Shown one piece after another: positions 1 through 7,916 of a DNA stretch of 64,000 nt. The stretch is from the NCBI RefSeq assembly GCF_014644555.1, contig NZ_BMKX01000003.1, forward strand, positions 186,001 to 250,000. Reading direction: 5' to 3'. The notes under the pieces were generated by a model. It was not told where the DNA came from and did no database searches. It worked only from the letters and a program-made list of their open reading frames with translations. Position numbers and translations under genes: made by a program. The stretch is from Glutamicibacter ardleyensis (GTDB lineage: Bacteria > Actinomycetota > Actinomycetes > Actinomycetales > Micrococcaceae). How positions within the stretch are numbered: the stretch's first letter is position 1; each line of letters starts with the position of its first letter.

Positions 1-91
1 CGTCACCCAGCCCACGAGCGATGGCGGTACCGAAACCGTAGCCGAATTCCGCGGCCGCTCACGCACCGTCCCACAGCCTAAAAACCGCTAA
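1..91 (+). CDS. paaI: PaaI-type thioesterase, C-terminal end only
   Basis: The window opens inside this gene. The frame starting at base 2 reads 29 codons to a TAA at 89-91 and ends in VAEFRGRSRTVPQPKNR. That tail closely resembles the C terminus of hydroxyphenylacetyl-CoA thioesterases (PaaI), hotdog enzymes that hydrolyse dead-end CoA thioesters and rescue CoA during phenylacetate catabolism. paaK follows 22 bases later on the same strand, which is the expected operon order. The ring epoxidase genes paaABCDE probably lie just to the left, but this is inference. Only the tail is visible, so catalytic residues cannot be checked. Confidence 0.7.
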   Translation, partial: VTQPTSDGGTETVAEFRGRSRTVPQPKNR

Positions 92-113
92 GCGTTCCAC
101 ACCACACGAAAGA

Positions 114-1439
114 ATGAGCATGTCACAGACAACTGACCGCGATAACCTGCCTAATCCACTGGATCCTGAAGAGACCATGAGCCGGGACCAGATCGAGTCG
201 ATTCAGCTCACCCGTCTCAAAGAGACTCTGGACTATGCGTACACCAATGTTCCTTACTATAAGGACAAGTACGACACCGCCGGTGTGCACCCTAGCGATT
301 TGAAGGAACTGGCAGATCTGAAGATCTTCCCTTTCACCGAAAAAGAAGATCTACGCAAAAGCTACCCCTTTGGCATGTTCGCTGTTCCACAGCACCAGGT
401 AGCGCGCATCCACGCATCTTCAGGAACCACCGGCCGAGCCACGGTGGTTGGTTACACGCAGCAGGACCTCGATGACTGGGCCAAAATGGGTGCACGTTGC
501 TTGCGCCTGTCCGGCGTAAAGCCCGGCTGGAAGGTTCATAACGCTTACGGTTACGGCTTATTCACCGGCGGAATGGGTGCGCACGCCGCAGCCGAGCGTC
601 TAGGCACCACCGTCATTCCGATGTCTGGCGGACAAACCGATAAACAGATCACCATGATTCAGGACTTCGAGCCGGATGCCATCTTGTGCACGCCGACCTA
701 CCTGTTGACTATCGGCGACGCGATGCAGCGTGCGGGACTTGACCCACGCAAAACCTCCTTGAAGGTTGCCGTATGTGGCGCAGAGCCGTGGACCGAAGAA
801 ATGCGTCACGAGCTGGAAGAAATGTTCGGCATTGATGCCTGCGATATTTACGGACTCTCCGAGGTGATGGGCCCAGGTGTGGCCGGGGAATCTGGCGAGC
901 TCAAGGACGGAAGCCATATTTGGGAGGATCACTTCCGCCCAGAAATCGTGGATGCTTATGACTCAACGAAGGTTCTTGGCGACGGCGAACACGGCGAACT
1001 TGTTTTCACCTCACTGACCAAGCAGGCCTTGCCTATCATCCGTTACCGCACCCATGATTTGACCCGGTTGCTACCCGGTTCGGTTCGCCCAGGACACCGT
1101 CGTATGGGTCGTATTACCGGACGCAGTGACGACATGATCATTTTGCGCGGTGTGAACCTCTTCCCAAGCCAGATCGAAGAGCTCATCTTGAAGTTGCCGG
1201 CACTCTCACCACACTTCCAGCTGGTACTCACCCGCCCGGGCCGCATGGATCAGCTCGCGGTCAAGGTTGAGCGCCGTGCCGGGATAAGCACCGAGGACGC
1301 TACCAAGGCCGGCGGCGAGTTGGTCAAGCTCATCAAGATCCATGTTGGTTCTTCATGTGCCATTGAAGTTCTTGACCCGGAGACGCTGGAGCGTTCTATG
1401 GGCAAGCTCAAGCGCATCTTCGACATGCGAGACAAGTAA
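114..1439 (+). CDS. paaK: Phenylacetate-CoA ligase
   Basis: This cytoplasmic adenylate-forming ligase converts phenylacetate, ATP and CoA to phenylacetyl-CoA, the entry step of the paa pathway. The 441 residues fit the family (about 430-440). The AMP-binding P-loop SSGTTGRAT is at residues 102-110. The acyl-adenylate motif IYGLSE lies near residue 244, and GRSDDMIILRGVNLFP, typical of PaaK, near 338. A second ATG six bases downstream (base 120) is an equally good start. The gene sits between paaI and a TetR regulator gene, as in other actinobacterial paa clusters. Confidence 0.95.
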   Translation: MSMSQTTDRDNLPNPLDPEETMSRDQIESIQLTRLKETLDYAYTNVPYYKDKYDTAGVHPSDLKELADLKIFPFTEKEDLRKSYPFGMFAVPQHQVARIHASSGTTGRATVVGYTQQDLDDWAKMGARCLRLSGVKPGWKVHNAYGYGLFTGGMGAHAAAERLGTTVIPMSGGQTDKQITMIQDFEPDAILCTPTYLLTIGDAMQRAGLDPRKTSLKVAVCGAEPWTEEMRHELEEMFGIDACDIYGLSEVMGPGVAGESGELKDGSHIWEDHFRPEIVDAYDSTKVLGDGEHGELVFTSLTKQALPIIRYRTHDLTRLLPGSVRPGHRRMGRITGRSDDMIILRGVNLFPSQIEELILKLPALSPHFQLVLTRPGRMDQLAVKVERRAGISTEDATKAGGELVKLIKIHVGSSCAIEVLDPETLERSMGKLKRIFDMRDK

Positions 1440-1470
1440 AGTCCACCTAGCGTGGGATAATTAAGGGATC

Positions 1471-2088
1471 ATGAAACTTATCGAAAAATCGCGCATGCCT
1501 GTGAAGCGCGGTCGCCCCGGCTACGATCAGGATTCCGTACTTCGTATTGCTGTCGAAGCTTTTAACGAACACGGGTATGAAGCGACGTCGATGGGTAAAT
1601 TGGCGGACCGGCTGGGTATCAGTAAGTCCGCCATCTACCACCACGTTTCTTCGAAAGAAGATCTGTTGCGGCTCGCCCTTGACGAGGCACTGATTCCTTT
1701 GGAATCTGTCATCGATGAGGTTCAGGTACATCAGGGAAGTGCCGATGAGCGCTTAGATTTCTTCTTGCGGGCCACCTTCCGCATCTTGATTTCCAAGCGT
1801 AGCTACGTCACCTTGCTGTTGCGCTTGCGCGGTAATACAGAGCTTGAACGCAATGCGTTGGATCGCCGTCGCGCTATGGACCGCCAGCTGGCACAGCTGG
1901 TCACCGAAGCGCAGAGCACCGGCAGGCTTCGCGAGGATCTTGATCCTCGGGCTACCGCCCGTTTGCTGTTCGGTCTGATCAACTCCGTTGTGGATTGGTT
2001 CCGCGAAGATGGTCCGATTGAGGCCGAAGATCTGGAAAACCAGGCAATTACCTTGGTCTTTGACGGATTGCACCCCACACAGAAGTAA
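1471..2088 (+). CDS. paaR: TetR/AcrR-family regulator, probable PaaR
   Basis: A 205-residue DNA-binding regulator. The N-terminal helix-turn-helix is clear (RIAVEAFNEHGYEATSMGKL, then RLGISKSAIYHHVSSKEDLL at about residues 45-66), followed by a TetR ligand-binding domain. A second in-frame ATG at base 1495 would remove eight residues. Coming directly after paaK, it is most likely the phenylacetyl-CoA-responsive repressor of the paa genes. That role is inferred from position and from the palindromic sites found before paaZ and the thiolase operon. The TetR family assignment is secure. Confidence 0.85.
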   Translation: MKLIEKSRMPVKRGRPGYDQDSVLRIAVEAFNEHGYEATSMGKLADRLGISKSAIYHHVSSKEDLLRLALDEALIPLESVIDEVQVHQGSADERLDFFLRATFRILISKRSYVTLLLRLRGNTELERNALDRRRAMDRQLAQLVTEAQSTGRLREDLDPRATARLLFGLINSVVDWFREDGPIEAEDLENQAITLVFDGLHPTQK

Positions 2089-2097
2089 TTTCATAGC

Positions 2098-2147
2098 TTC
2101 GGCCCCGGTTCCTGATGCGTTTTTACGTTACAGGAGTCGGGGCCGAA
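2098..2147. terminator. Hairpin after the regulator gene
   Basis: A 17-base arm (2098-2114, beginning TTCGGCCCCG) pairs with 2131-2147 (ending CGGGGCCGAA), with two mismatches and a 16-base loop. It lies just past the TetR gene stop. No long T-run follows, so it may be a weak or Rho-assisted terminator, or part of the leader of the next gene. Confidence 0.5.
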
Positions 2148-2267
2148 CTATGTTCTATGTCGCTTCGCAGTACCGAGCTATTCGTCTTCACAGGTTTCGG
2201 CGATAGCATCAAGAGGGTGCATTTTGCACCTACCCGATCATTTCCCAGTCAAACTTAAAGAAGCGTC

Positions 2268-2951
2268 GTGGAAGAACTTTTTTACACTCTTTTCTCCCAG
2301 CTGCCAGGTACTGAATCAGGCATGCAGGTTGCACTCTATGCACTAAGCGCACTTCTCTCGCTGGTCGCATGCATTCTGTTGGCGCATCGTAACGACCTAG
2401 GTTGGTGGGCACAGATCCTCGCGGTCTTCGCCGGACCGCTAGTCATTGCCATGCAGTACGACATGCTGTTCTTGATCTATGCGATCCCTGCGCTGTTTGT
2501 CGGCGTCTTTGGTCTCTGGCGGTTCTCCCGTTATAGCTTCCAGGGTAAGTTCACGCGGCAGGTCACTCGTTCCCCGCTGGGTCTTTCGGCAATCATCACC
2601 ACGGTGCTCGGCATAGCCGTGTTGACCGCGCTTCACCTAGGTGAAATGCTCACCACTGGTTTTGCTTTCACTGCCGGGACCGGAACCATCTGGGTTTCTT
2701 ACATCACCGAGGCCGCGGTCTTGATGGCCTTCTTCTTGGTCGCTCAAGGCATCCGCTCCGGCTGGCTGCTGATGGCGCTGGCCTCGGCCGTTTACGTGGC
2801 AACCCTGTTCACTAACAACCCGGCCTTCGCGTTGTTGTTCGTCTGGGTATTCATGGTCATCGCCTCGCTCTACGCATGGTTCATGTGGCGCGTGCTGCCA
2901 CGCCGTGATGCCACCGCGCAGCTAGCGGATCACCAGGCCGTCACCGAATAG
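2268..2951 (+). CDS. PnuC-like nicotinamide riboside/vitamin transporter
   Basis: A 227-residue integral membrane protein with six to seven hydrophobic segments and a GTG start. The C-terminal pattern VWVFMVIASLYAWFMWR and the overall size resemble PnuC-family transporters, which move nicotinamide riboside or, in variants, thiamine or riboflavin precursors. The match is by pattern only; PnuC substrate residues are not clearly visible. The roughly 120-base stretch before the start has a small hairpin (GGTGCA at 2216-2221 with TGCACC at 2225-2230) but no riboswitch signature I can recognise. It stands alone between the paa regulator and paaZ. Confidence 0.5.
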   Translation: MEELFYTLFSQLPGTESGMQVALYALSALLSLVACILLAHRNDLGWWAQILAVFAGPLVIAMQYDMLFLIYAIPALFVGVFGLWRFSRYSFQGKFTRQVTRSPLGLSAIITTVLGIAVLTALHLGEMLTTGFAFTAGTGTIWVSYITEAAVLMAFFLVAQGIRSGWLLMALASAVYVATLFTNNPAFALLFVWVFMVIASLYAWFMWRVLPRRDATAQLADHQAVTE

Positions 2952-2972
2952 GCTCTAATCCTCGGATACGCC

Positions 2973-3017
2973 AAAAGGCGGTGGCTACGGAAATAATTTC
3001 CGTAGCCACCGCCTTTT
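2973..3017. terminator. Bidirectional terminator between pnuC-like gene and paaZ
   Basis: A perfect 22-base inverted repeat centred on base 2995. It begins with an A-run and ends with a T-run (TTTTTG), so it can terminate both convergent genes. Confidence 0.9.
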
Positions 3018-3037
3018 TGTTACCAACCGGGCTAGTA

Positions 3038-5167
3038 CTAGTCCTGCCAGTTAGCGTAGGTGGTGTCTTCCTTCTCCACCAACGTCAGCACGTCGTAAGT
3101 TGCGACGATCTCATCGTTTTGATTATGCAAGATGGCATCCCAAGCGACCTCACCGTACGCGTCGGTGACGCGCGGGGTGATCTTCTTCGCGGTCAAGGTC
3201 ACTCGTACCGAGTCTCCGGCGGCTACCGGCGTGATGAAGCGCAGGTTTTCCAACCCGTAGTTCGCCAGTACGGGTCCCGGAGCTGGCTCCACGAACAGTC
3301 CTGCTGCCCAAGAAACTAGCAGGTAGCCGTGAGCTACGGTTCCCGGGAAGAACGGGTTGGCTTCAGCAGCCTTTGGATTTACGTGTGCGTAGAACGTGTC
3401 ACCGGTTTCGTTGGCGAATGCAGTGATCTCCTGTTGATTTACCTGACGTAGATCCGAGGCTAGACCGTCACCGATTTTCAGTTCGGCCAGTGACTTACGG
3501 AACGGGTGTACGTTACCTGGCTGAGCGCCAAATTTTTCGCTGCCCGCAAGCTGCTGAGCGGCACCGGTGTGCCAGACGCCGGTCAGTGCGGTGAGCATAT
3601 TTGGTGAGCCCTGCACGGCGGTACGCTGCATGTGGTGCTTTACCGAGCGGATACCGCCCAGTTCCTCGCCGCCACCTGCACGGCCCGGACCACCATGAAC
3701 CAGGTGTGGAACCGGTGAGCCGTGACCGGTGGTGCTGCCTGCGGTTTCACGGTTCAGAATGTGCACACGCCCGTGATGAGCGGCAATACCAAGGGTCAGG
3801 GTGCGCATGGCTGCTGGATCGTTAGTGCAGACCGTAGCAACCAGCGAGCCAGCTCCCATAGCTGCCAATTCAATGGCTTCATCCACCGAGTCGTAGCCAA
3901 CGACCGAGCAGACCGGCCCAAAGGCTTCACACGAATGCAAGATCGGATTGCGTGAATCGGCCCAACGCAAGACCAACGGCGACATGAAGGCGCCGCCTGT
4001 GGCCAGTGCGTCACGCTCCGGTGCTACGCGAACTACTGGTGCGTCCAAATTACCGAAGCCTAGCTCGCCACCGGCATCAATCATGTCCTGTACCGCAGCA
4101 CGCACATCGTGCATCTGCTCCACCGAGGCGAGTGCGCCCATGGTGACGCCCTCAACGCGCGGATCTCCGAGCACTACTCGCTCTTCGATACGTTTGCCAA
4201 CGGCTGCAATCACCGCATCTACCTGTGCGGCAGGGACAATGTTGCGACGAATCGCAGTACATTTCTGTCCGGCCTTTGAGGTCATTTCTGTGACTACAAC
4301 CTTGACGAAGGCGTCAAACTCTGCGGTGCCTTCTACCGCGTCTGGTCCCAGGATTGCGGCGTTCAGCGAGTCGGTTTCGGCGCTGAAACGTACACCTCCG
4401 TCAATCACATTCGGGTGTGACTTCAAGCGGCTGGCAGTAGCGGCCGAACCGGTGAAAGAGAACATGTCGCGGTAGTCCAGGTGATCCATCAGGTCTCGGG
4501 CAGAGCCGGAAATCAGCTGCAAGGATCCTTCAGGCAGGATGCCGGACTCGATGATCATGCGCACGGCAACTTCGGTCAGGTAGCCGGTGGGTGTTGCTGG
4601 TTTCACGATGGTTGGCACACCAGCGATGAAGGCCGGAGCAAACTTTTCAAGCATTCCCCAGACCGGGAAGTTGAACGCGTTAACCTGCACGACCACGCCT
4701 GAAATGGCGGTGTAAATATGTGAGCCGAGGAAGGAACCATCCTTGCTCAGTGGTTCAGCGGTACCGTCAATGATGACATTGCTGTTGGGAAGTTCGCGGC
4801 GGCCCTTTGAAGAGAAGGTGAAGAGCACACCGATGCCACCATCGATATCGACCATTGAGTCAATTTTCGTGGCGCCGGTCTTATAGGAGACCTCGTAGAG
4901 GTCTTTACGACGCTCGTTGAGGTACATGGCCAGCTCTTTGAGCTTCAAGGCACGCTCATGTAGCGAAAGGCTGGACAGTTCACGCTGTCCTACGCCACGG
5001 CCGTATGCCACGGCTGCCGCGATATCTAGTTTTCCACCGGTGACGATGGTGATGAGCTCACCGGTGTTGGCATCGAGAACCTCGGTGCCTCCGGCTGCTT
5101 CGGGGGTCTGCCATTGCCCGGCAATGAAACTTGGGACCACACCAATCTGGGATGTCGACATCGACAC
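3038..5167 (-). CDS. paaZ: Bifunctional oxepin-CoA hydrolase / 3-oxo-5,6-dehydrosuberyl-CoA semialdehyde dehydrogenase
   Basis: PaaZ opens the oxepin-CoA ring and oxidises the aldehyde formed, a central step of phenylacetate degradation. The 709 residues (E. coli PaaZ is about 680) hold an aldehyde dehydrogenase domain (about 10-530) with the general base in FSAETDSLN (E264) and nucleophile in AGQKCTA (C303). A MaoC-like hydratase domain follows (about 550-709) with GDTFYAH and FFPGTVAHGYLL. Both active sites look intact. The start is GTG 5167, or ATG 5161 two codons in; AGGAAGG precedes both. It is divergent from a hotdog thioesterase gene and shares a probable operator with it. Confidence 0.96.
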   Translation of the reverse strand: MSMSTSQIGVVPSFIAGQWQTPEAAGGTEVLDANTGELITIVTGGKLDIAAAVAYGRGVGQRELSSLSLHERALKLKELAMYLNERRKDLYEVSYKTGATKIDSMVDIDGGIGVLFTFSSKGRRELPNSNVIIDGTAEPLSKDGSFLGSHIYTAISGVVVQVNAFNFPVWGMLEKFAPAFIAGVPTIVKPATPTGYLTEVAVRMIIESGILPEGSLQLISGSARDLMDHLDYRDMFSFTGSAATASRLKSHPNVIDGGVRFSAETDSLNAAILGPDAVEGTAEFDAFVKVVVTEMTSKAGQKCTAIRRNIVPAAQVDAVIAAVGKRIEERVVLGDPRVEGVTMGALASVEQMHDVRAAVQDMIDAGGELGFGNLDAPVVRVAPERDALATGGAFMSPLVLRWADSRNPILHSCEAFGPVCSVVGYDSVDEAIELAAMGAGSLVATVCTNDPAAMRTLTLGIAAHHGRVHILNRETAGSTTGHGSPVPHLVHGGPGRAGGGEELGGIRSVKHHMQRTAVQGSPNMLTALTGVWHTGAAQQLAGSEKFGAQPGNVHPFRKSLAELKIGDGLASDLRQVNQQEITAFANETGDTFYAHVNPKAAEANPFFPGTVAHGYLLVSWAAGLFVEPAPGPVLANYGLENLRFITPVAAGDSVRVTLTAKKITPRVTDAYGEVAWDAILHNQNDEIVATYDVLTLVEKEDTTYANWQD

Positions 5168-5171
5168 AATT

Positions 5172-5193
5172 CCTTCCTGAACGATCGGTCAGT
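5172..5193. promoter_or_regulatory. Probable PaaR operator (paaZ / thioesterase divergent promoter)
   Basis: The 22-base site ends in CGATCGGTCAGT, whose complement starts ACTGACCG. The core TGAACGATCGGTCA is palindromic apart from one pair. It lies 5-26 bases upstream of the paaZ start and resembles the ACTNACCG...CGGTNAGT palindrome that I recall for PaaR of corynebacteria. The same half-site recurs at 12998. Confidence 0.65.
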
Positions 5194-5248
5194 ATTACCA
5201 TTAACAGTAACAGCACCGCGTGATCGAAGACACTCAGGAGACGAAACA

Positions 5249-5677
5249 ATGACAAAAGAGTCAACAAACAACCCAGTACTAGAGCCATGGATCATCGAGC
5301 TTGGCTCACTAGATCAGAAGATGGGAGTTGAAATCCTCGAAGAATCCGTGCAGAAAGTTGTAGCGCGCATGCCGGTAGCGGGAAACACCCAGTCCTTCGG
5401 CCTGTTGCATGGTGGCGCTTCGCTGGCGGTCGGCGAAGCGGTAGGTTCATGGGCCGCTGTGAAGTATGCCTCAACCTTCGGCAAGGTAGTGGTCGGCGTG
5501 GACGTTAATGCCACCCATCACCGCTCGGCCACCGAAGGTTATATTTTTATTACCGCCACGCCGATTAAATTGGGTCGGCGCATGACAAGTCACGACGTGG
5601 TGATCACCGATGAGCAAGAACGTAGAATCTGCACTATGCGGATCACCAATCTAGTGATTGACAAGCCAAAGCACTAA
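5249..5677 (+). CDS. Hotdog-fold acyl-CoA thioesterase (PaaI/MenI type)
   Basis: A 142-residue single-domain thioesterase. The hallmark LLHGGASLAVGEAVGS places the motif His at residue 54 and the catalytic Glu at 63. The start is ATG 5249, preceded by a good AGGAG at 5237-5241; the longer open frame upstream runs through the operator and paaZ 5' end and is rejected. Divergence from paaZ suggests it releases CoA from stalled aromatic or ring-opened thioesters. A dihydroxynaphthoyl-CoA thioesterase (MenI) is the alternative, since menB, menE and menA are 11 kb away. Sequence alone does not decide between these. Confidence 0.8.
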   Translation: MTKESTNNPVLEPWIIELGSLDQKMGVEILEESVQKVVARMPVAGNTQSFGLLHGGASLAVGEAVGSWAAVKYASTFGKVVVGVDVNATHHRSATEGYIFITATPIKLGRRMTSHDVVITDEQERRICTMRITNLVIDKPKH

Positions 5678-5684
5678 GTCAACT

Positions 5685-6053
5685 TTAGCTCTTTGACCAG
5701 ACTCCAAGTTCGTTGCCACTGGGGTCTGCAAAGTGCAATCGGCGTCCACCGGGAAACTCATAGGGCCCCTGCACAATGCGGCCGCCAGCTACGGAGATCG
5801 CCTGCTTGGTGACATCTAGATCCTTGGAGTACAGCAGGACCAGCGGTCCCCCGGCGGGCCGTGGCTGTTCGGCGAGCGCTAGTCCGCCAACTTCCTCGCC
5901 GTCGATGGTGGAAGAGAGAATTCCTGCGTAGTTGGGGCCATAATCTTTGAAGGACCAACCGAATGCTCGCGTATAAAAAGCCTTGGCCACTTCCATGTCA
6001 GTGACGGTCAGCTCGATGTAGTTGAACGCATGGTGTAGTAGATGAGTGCTCAT
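5685..6053 (-). CDS. VOC (glyoxalase/bleomycin-resistance) family protein
   Basis: A 122-residue single-domain vicinal-oxygen-chelate protein. The opening HHAFNYIELTVTDMEVAKAFY and the ending GRRLHFADPSGNELGVW are the paired beta-alpha-beta-beta-beta signatures of this fold. The family uses a divalent metal for isomerase, dioxygenase or binding roles; the substrate is unknown here. The frame can be extended to ATG 6068 with no better ribosome site. It converges on the thioesterase gene with 7 bases between the stops. Confidence 0.75.
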   Translation of the reverse strand: MSTHLLHHAFNYIELTVTDMEVAKAFYTRAFGWSFKDYGPNYAGILSSTIDGEEVGGLALAEQPRPAGGPLVLLYSKDLDVTKQAISVAGGRIVQGPYEFPGGRRLHFADPSGNELGVWSKS

Positions 6054-6084
6054 GCCGCGAGCATACAACGCCCGTGAGTAACTG

Positions 6085-6825
6085 TCACGGCTTTGGTTGC
6101 CGGACCAAATTTTGTAGTTGATCTAGGTCTTCGCTTTGCATGCCGCAGGAGGATAAGAAATCTCTAGCGCTGCCCAACCACTGTAGGAACTCTTGTAGCC
6201 CCTGTGCCCGCTCGGCGATGTTGCGACGCAGCTCAGGTTCGTTTTGGTACGACTCATAGGGGTGTTTTCTAGGGGATACGCGGTGCCATTCATTGATGCC
6301 GCGTACCGCCAGCTCATCATGCGCCACGATGTCTTCGCGGCGGCCCGCTAGGTCCAGGAGCAGCGTTGCGATAAGTCCTGAACGGTCTCGTCCGGCGGAG
6401 CAATGAATGACCGTACCGTGTTCTGCTGTTTCGCTCAGCGCCTCGAAGACCGCGCGCAGCTGATCCCCAAATTCTTCACACACAAGCCGGTACATGTTGG
6501 TGTGGTTCATATACGGTACCGCAACCGAAGCAAAGCGCTCATTGTCCGAGGTTTCCAAGGGCAGCTCTAAAACCTGCACTCCTTCGACACCTTCATGGTC
6601 CAGCACCGGATCATGTTCACGGCGCTTGATTTCCCCGGGATTGCGCAGGTCAATGACGCGAGCTATTCCATCCCCGCGCATTTGTTGCCAGCCCAGGTCC
6701 GTGAGCCATTCATGACGTCCCATGCGGTAGAACGCCCCGGTAATCCAGCGCGCATTAACTGCGCCCTCCCAAAACATATCGTTTGGCAGTGGACGATATT
6801 CAGGAACAGATCTCATAGAACCCAT
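6085..6825 (-). CDS. Tyrosine/serine protein phosphatase (CX5R type)
   Basis: A 246-residue cytoplasmic phosphatase. The P-loop HCSAGRDRSG has the catalytic Cys-x5-Arg, and RVIDLRNPGEIKRREHDP upstream supplies the general-acid region, as in the MptpB-like Y_phosphatase3 group. These enzymes remove phosphate from phosphotyrosine, phosphoserine or lipids. The start is uncertain: ATG 6825, ATG 6816 and TTG 6876 all lack a clear ribosome site; the last would give 263 residues. Next to it, divergently, is a RIO kinase, so a kinase-phosphatase pairing is possible but unproven. Confidence 0.8.
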   Translation of the reverse strand: MGSMRSVPEYRPLPNDMFWEGAVNARWITGAFYRMGRHEWLTDLGWQQMRGDGIARVIDLRNPGEIKRREHDPVLDHEGVEGVQVLELPLETSDNERFASVAVPYMNHTNMYRLVCEEFGDQLRAVFEALSETAEHGTVIHCSAGRDRSGLIATLLLDLAGRREDIVAHDELAVRGINEWHRVSPRKHPYESYQNEPELRRNIAERAQGLQEFLQWLGSARDFLSSCGMQSEDLDQLQNLVRQPKP

Positions 6826-6902
6826 TGCATCACAGAGAATCGGTACTGTAGAGTCCAAGTCATTGGTAAATGCCAATTAGTCTACGAGAAGGAGGGGTAA
6901 CA

Positions 6903-6989
6903 ATGAGTGCTTTGTCCCCAATCAAGCAAACACCCCTACTTTTCAAGGACTTAACGTGTCTTCATACTCCGCAGAGTTCGCCAATCTAG
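6903..6989 (+). CDS. Possible 28-codon leader/upstream ORF
   Basis: ATG 6903 follows a strong Shine-Dalgarno (GGAGG at 6891-6895, seven-base spacing) and opens 28 codons ending in TAG at 6987-6989. The product begins MSALSPIKQTPLLF. It overlaps the first codons of the RIO kinase gene (GTG 6956) in another frame. The peptide resembles nothing I know. It may be a regulatory leader that couples translation to the kinase, or the Shine-Dalgarno may simply feed the kinase start. Confidence 0.4.
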   Translation: MSALSPIKQTPLLFKDLTCLHTPQSSPI

Positions 6990-7837
6990 ACGACTCACAA
7001 TCCTACGTTCGCACACGGCGCTCACCGCGCGTTTGGAACGAATCCACCATCGATGATTTAGGCTCCGAGCAACGCTATTCCAGCTGGCCCTTTATCGAAA
7101 AACTTGCCCGTGGCCCGCAACCCTACCCAGCTTGGATCATTGAGGATGCGGCGGCCATTGATACCGAGCTAGGCGTTCTCAAAACCGGCAAGGAAGGCGA
7201 TGTCTTCCTTGTTGAACGAGCCACCACTCAACGCAGCGTACTTCTTGCAGCTAAACGCTATCGACGCCGCGAGCAACTTCAATTTAGTCGCTCGCAGTCT
7301 TATACCGAAGGGCGTGCCGCACGGCGCTCGCGCGATAACCGCGCCGTCAGCAACAATTCTCTCTACGGGCGTGAAGTTGCCGCGCTGCAGTGGGCTAACG
7401 CCGAATGGTCATATTTACGCCGGTGCCATCAAGCAGGCATCCCGGTCCCCTACCCGGTACAAATCGACGGGACCGAAATCCTCATGGAATTCATCGAAGA
7501 TCCGCTGAACCCCTCGGCCGCCGCACCACGGCTACAACAACTGGCCCGCCACGACCCAAGGCTGGCCACCCTATGGGATCAACTGGCAGAGACCATGGAG
7601 AAGTTTGTGACATTGGGACTAACCCATGGAGACTTCTCGGCCTATAACTTACTTGTCGCCGGCGAGCGCCTAGTAGTTATCGACGTGCCGCAGTGCGTTG
7701 ATTTGGCAGGCAATCCGCAAGGCTTGGATTACCTCCATCGCGACTGCGTAAACATGTGCGAATGGTTTACCGCCAAAGGCCTGCCGAGAGACGCCGATTC
7801 ACTGTTCACCTCGTTATTGGCGAGCATGTTCGCCTAA
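6956..7837 (+). CDS. RIO1-family serine/threonine kinase
   Basis: A 293-residue atypical protein kinase. The RIO nucleotide loop LGVLKTGKEGDVFLVE is followed by AAKRYRR (ATP-binding lysine), the catalytic loop THGDFSAYNLLV, and the metal-binding VVIDVPQCVD in place of DFG. Bacterial RIO kinases are poorly characterised; archaeal and eukaryotic members act in ribosome maturation. GTG 6956, preceded by AAGGA, is the only start before the conserved region; the frame is open back to 6881 without an ATG. It lies downstream of a short, strongly initiated ORF. Confidence 0.88.
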   Translation: MSSYSAEFANLDDSQSYVRTRRSPRVWNESTIDDLGSEQRYSSWPFIEKLARGPQPYPAWIIEDAAAIDTELGVLKTGKEGDVFLVERATTQRSVLLAAKRYRRREQLQFSRSQSYTEGRAARRSRDNRAVSNNSLYGREVAALQWANAEWSYLRRCHQAGIPVPYPVQIDGTEILMEFIEDPLNPSAAAPRLQQLARHDPRLATLWDQLAETMEKFVTLGLTHGDFSAYNLLVAGERLVVIDVPQCVDLAGNPQGLDYLHRDCVNMCEWFTAKGLPRDADSLFTSLLASMFA

Positions 7838-7916
7838 TTTTGCCCGTTAACGCAGGATCCGCCCCATTGCTCGCCGAGCTTCGGGACGGATTTTGCGGCG
7901 CTCCAGCCGCCCAGCG

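Noticed and set aside
2148-2267. Possible TPP or preQ1 riboswitch before the PnuC-like gene
   Set aside because: The CUGAGA box and other conserved elements are absent.
5114-5248. Upstream extension of the hotdog thioesterase frame
   Set aside because: It crosses the paaZ 5' end and the operator; ATG 5249 has a good AGGAG ribosome site and gives the normal family length.
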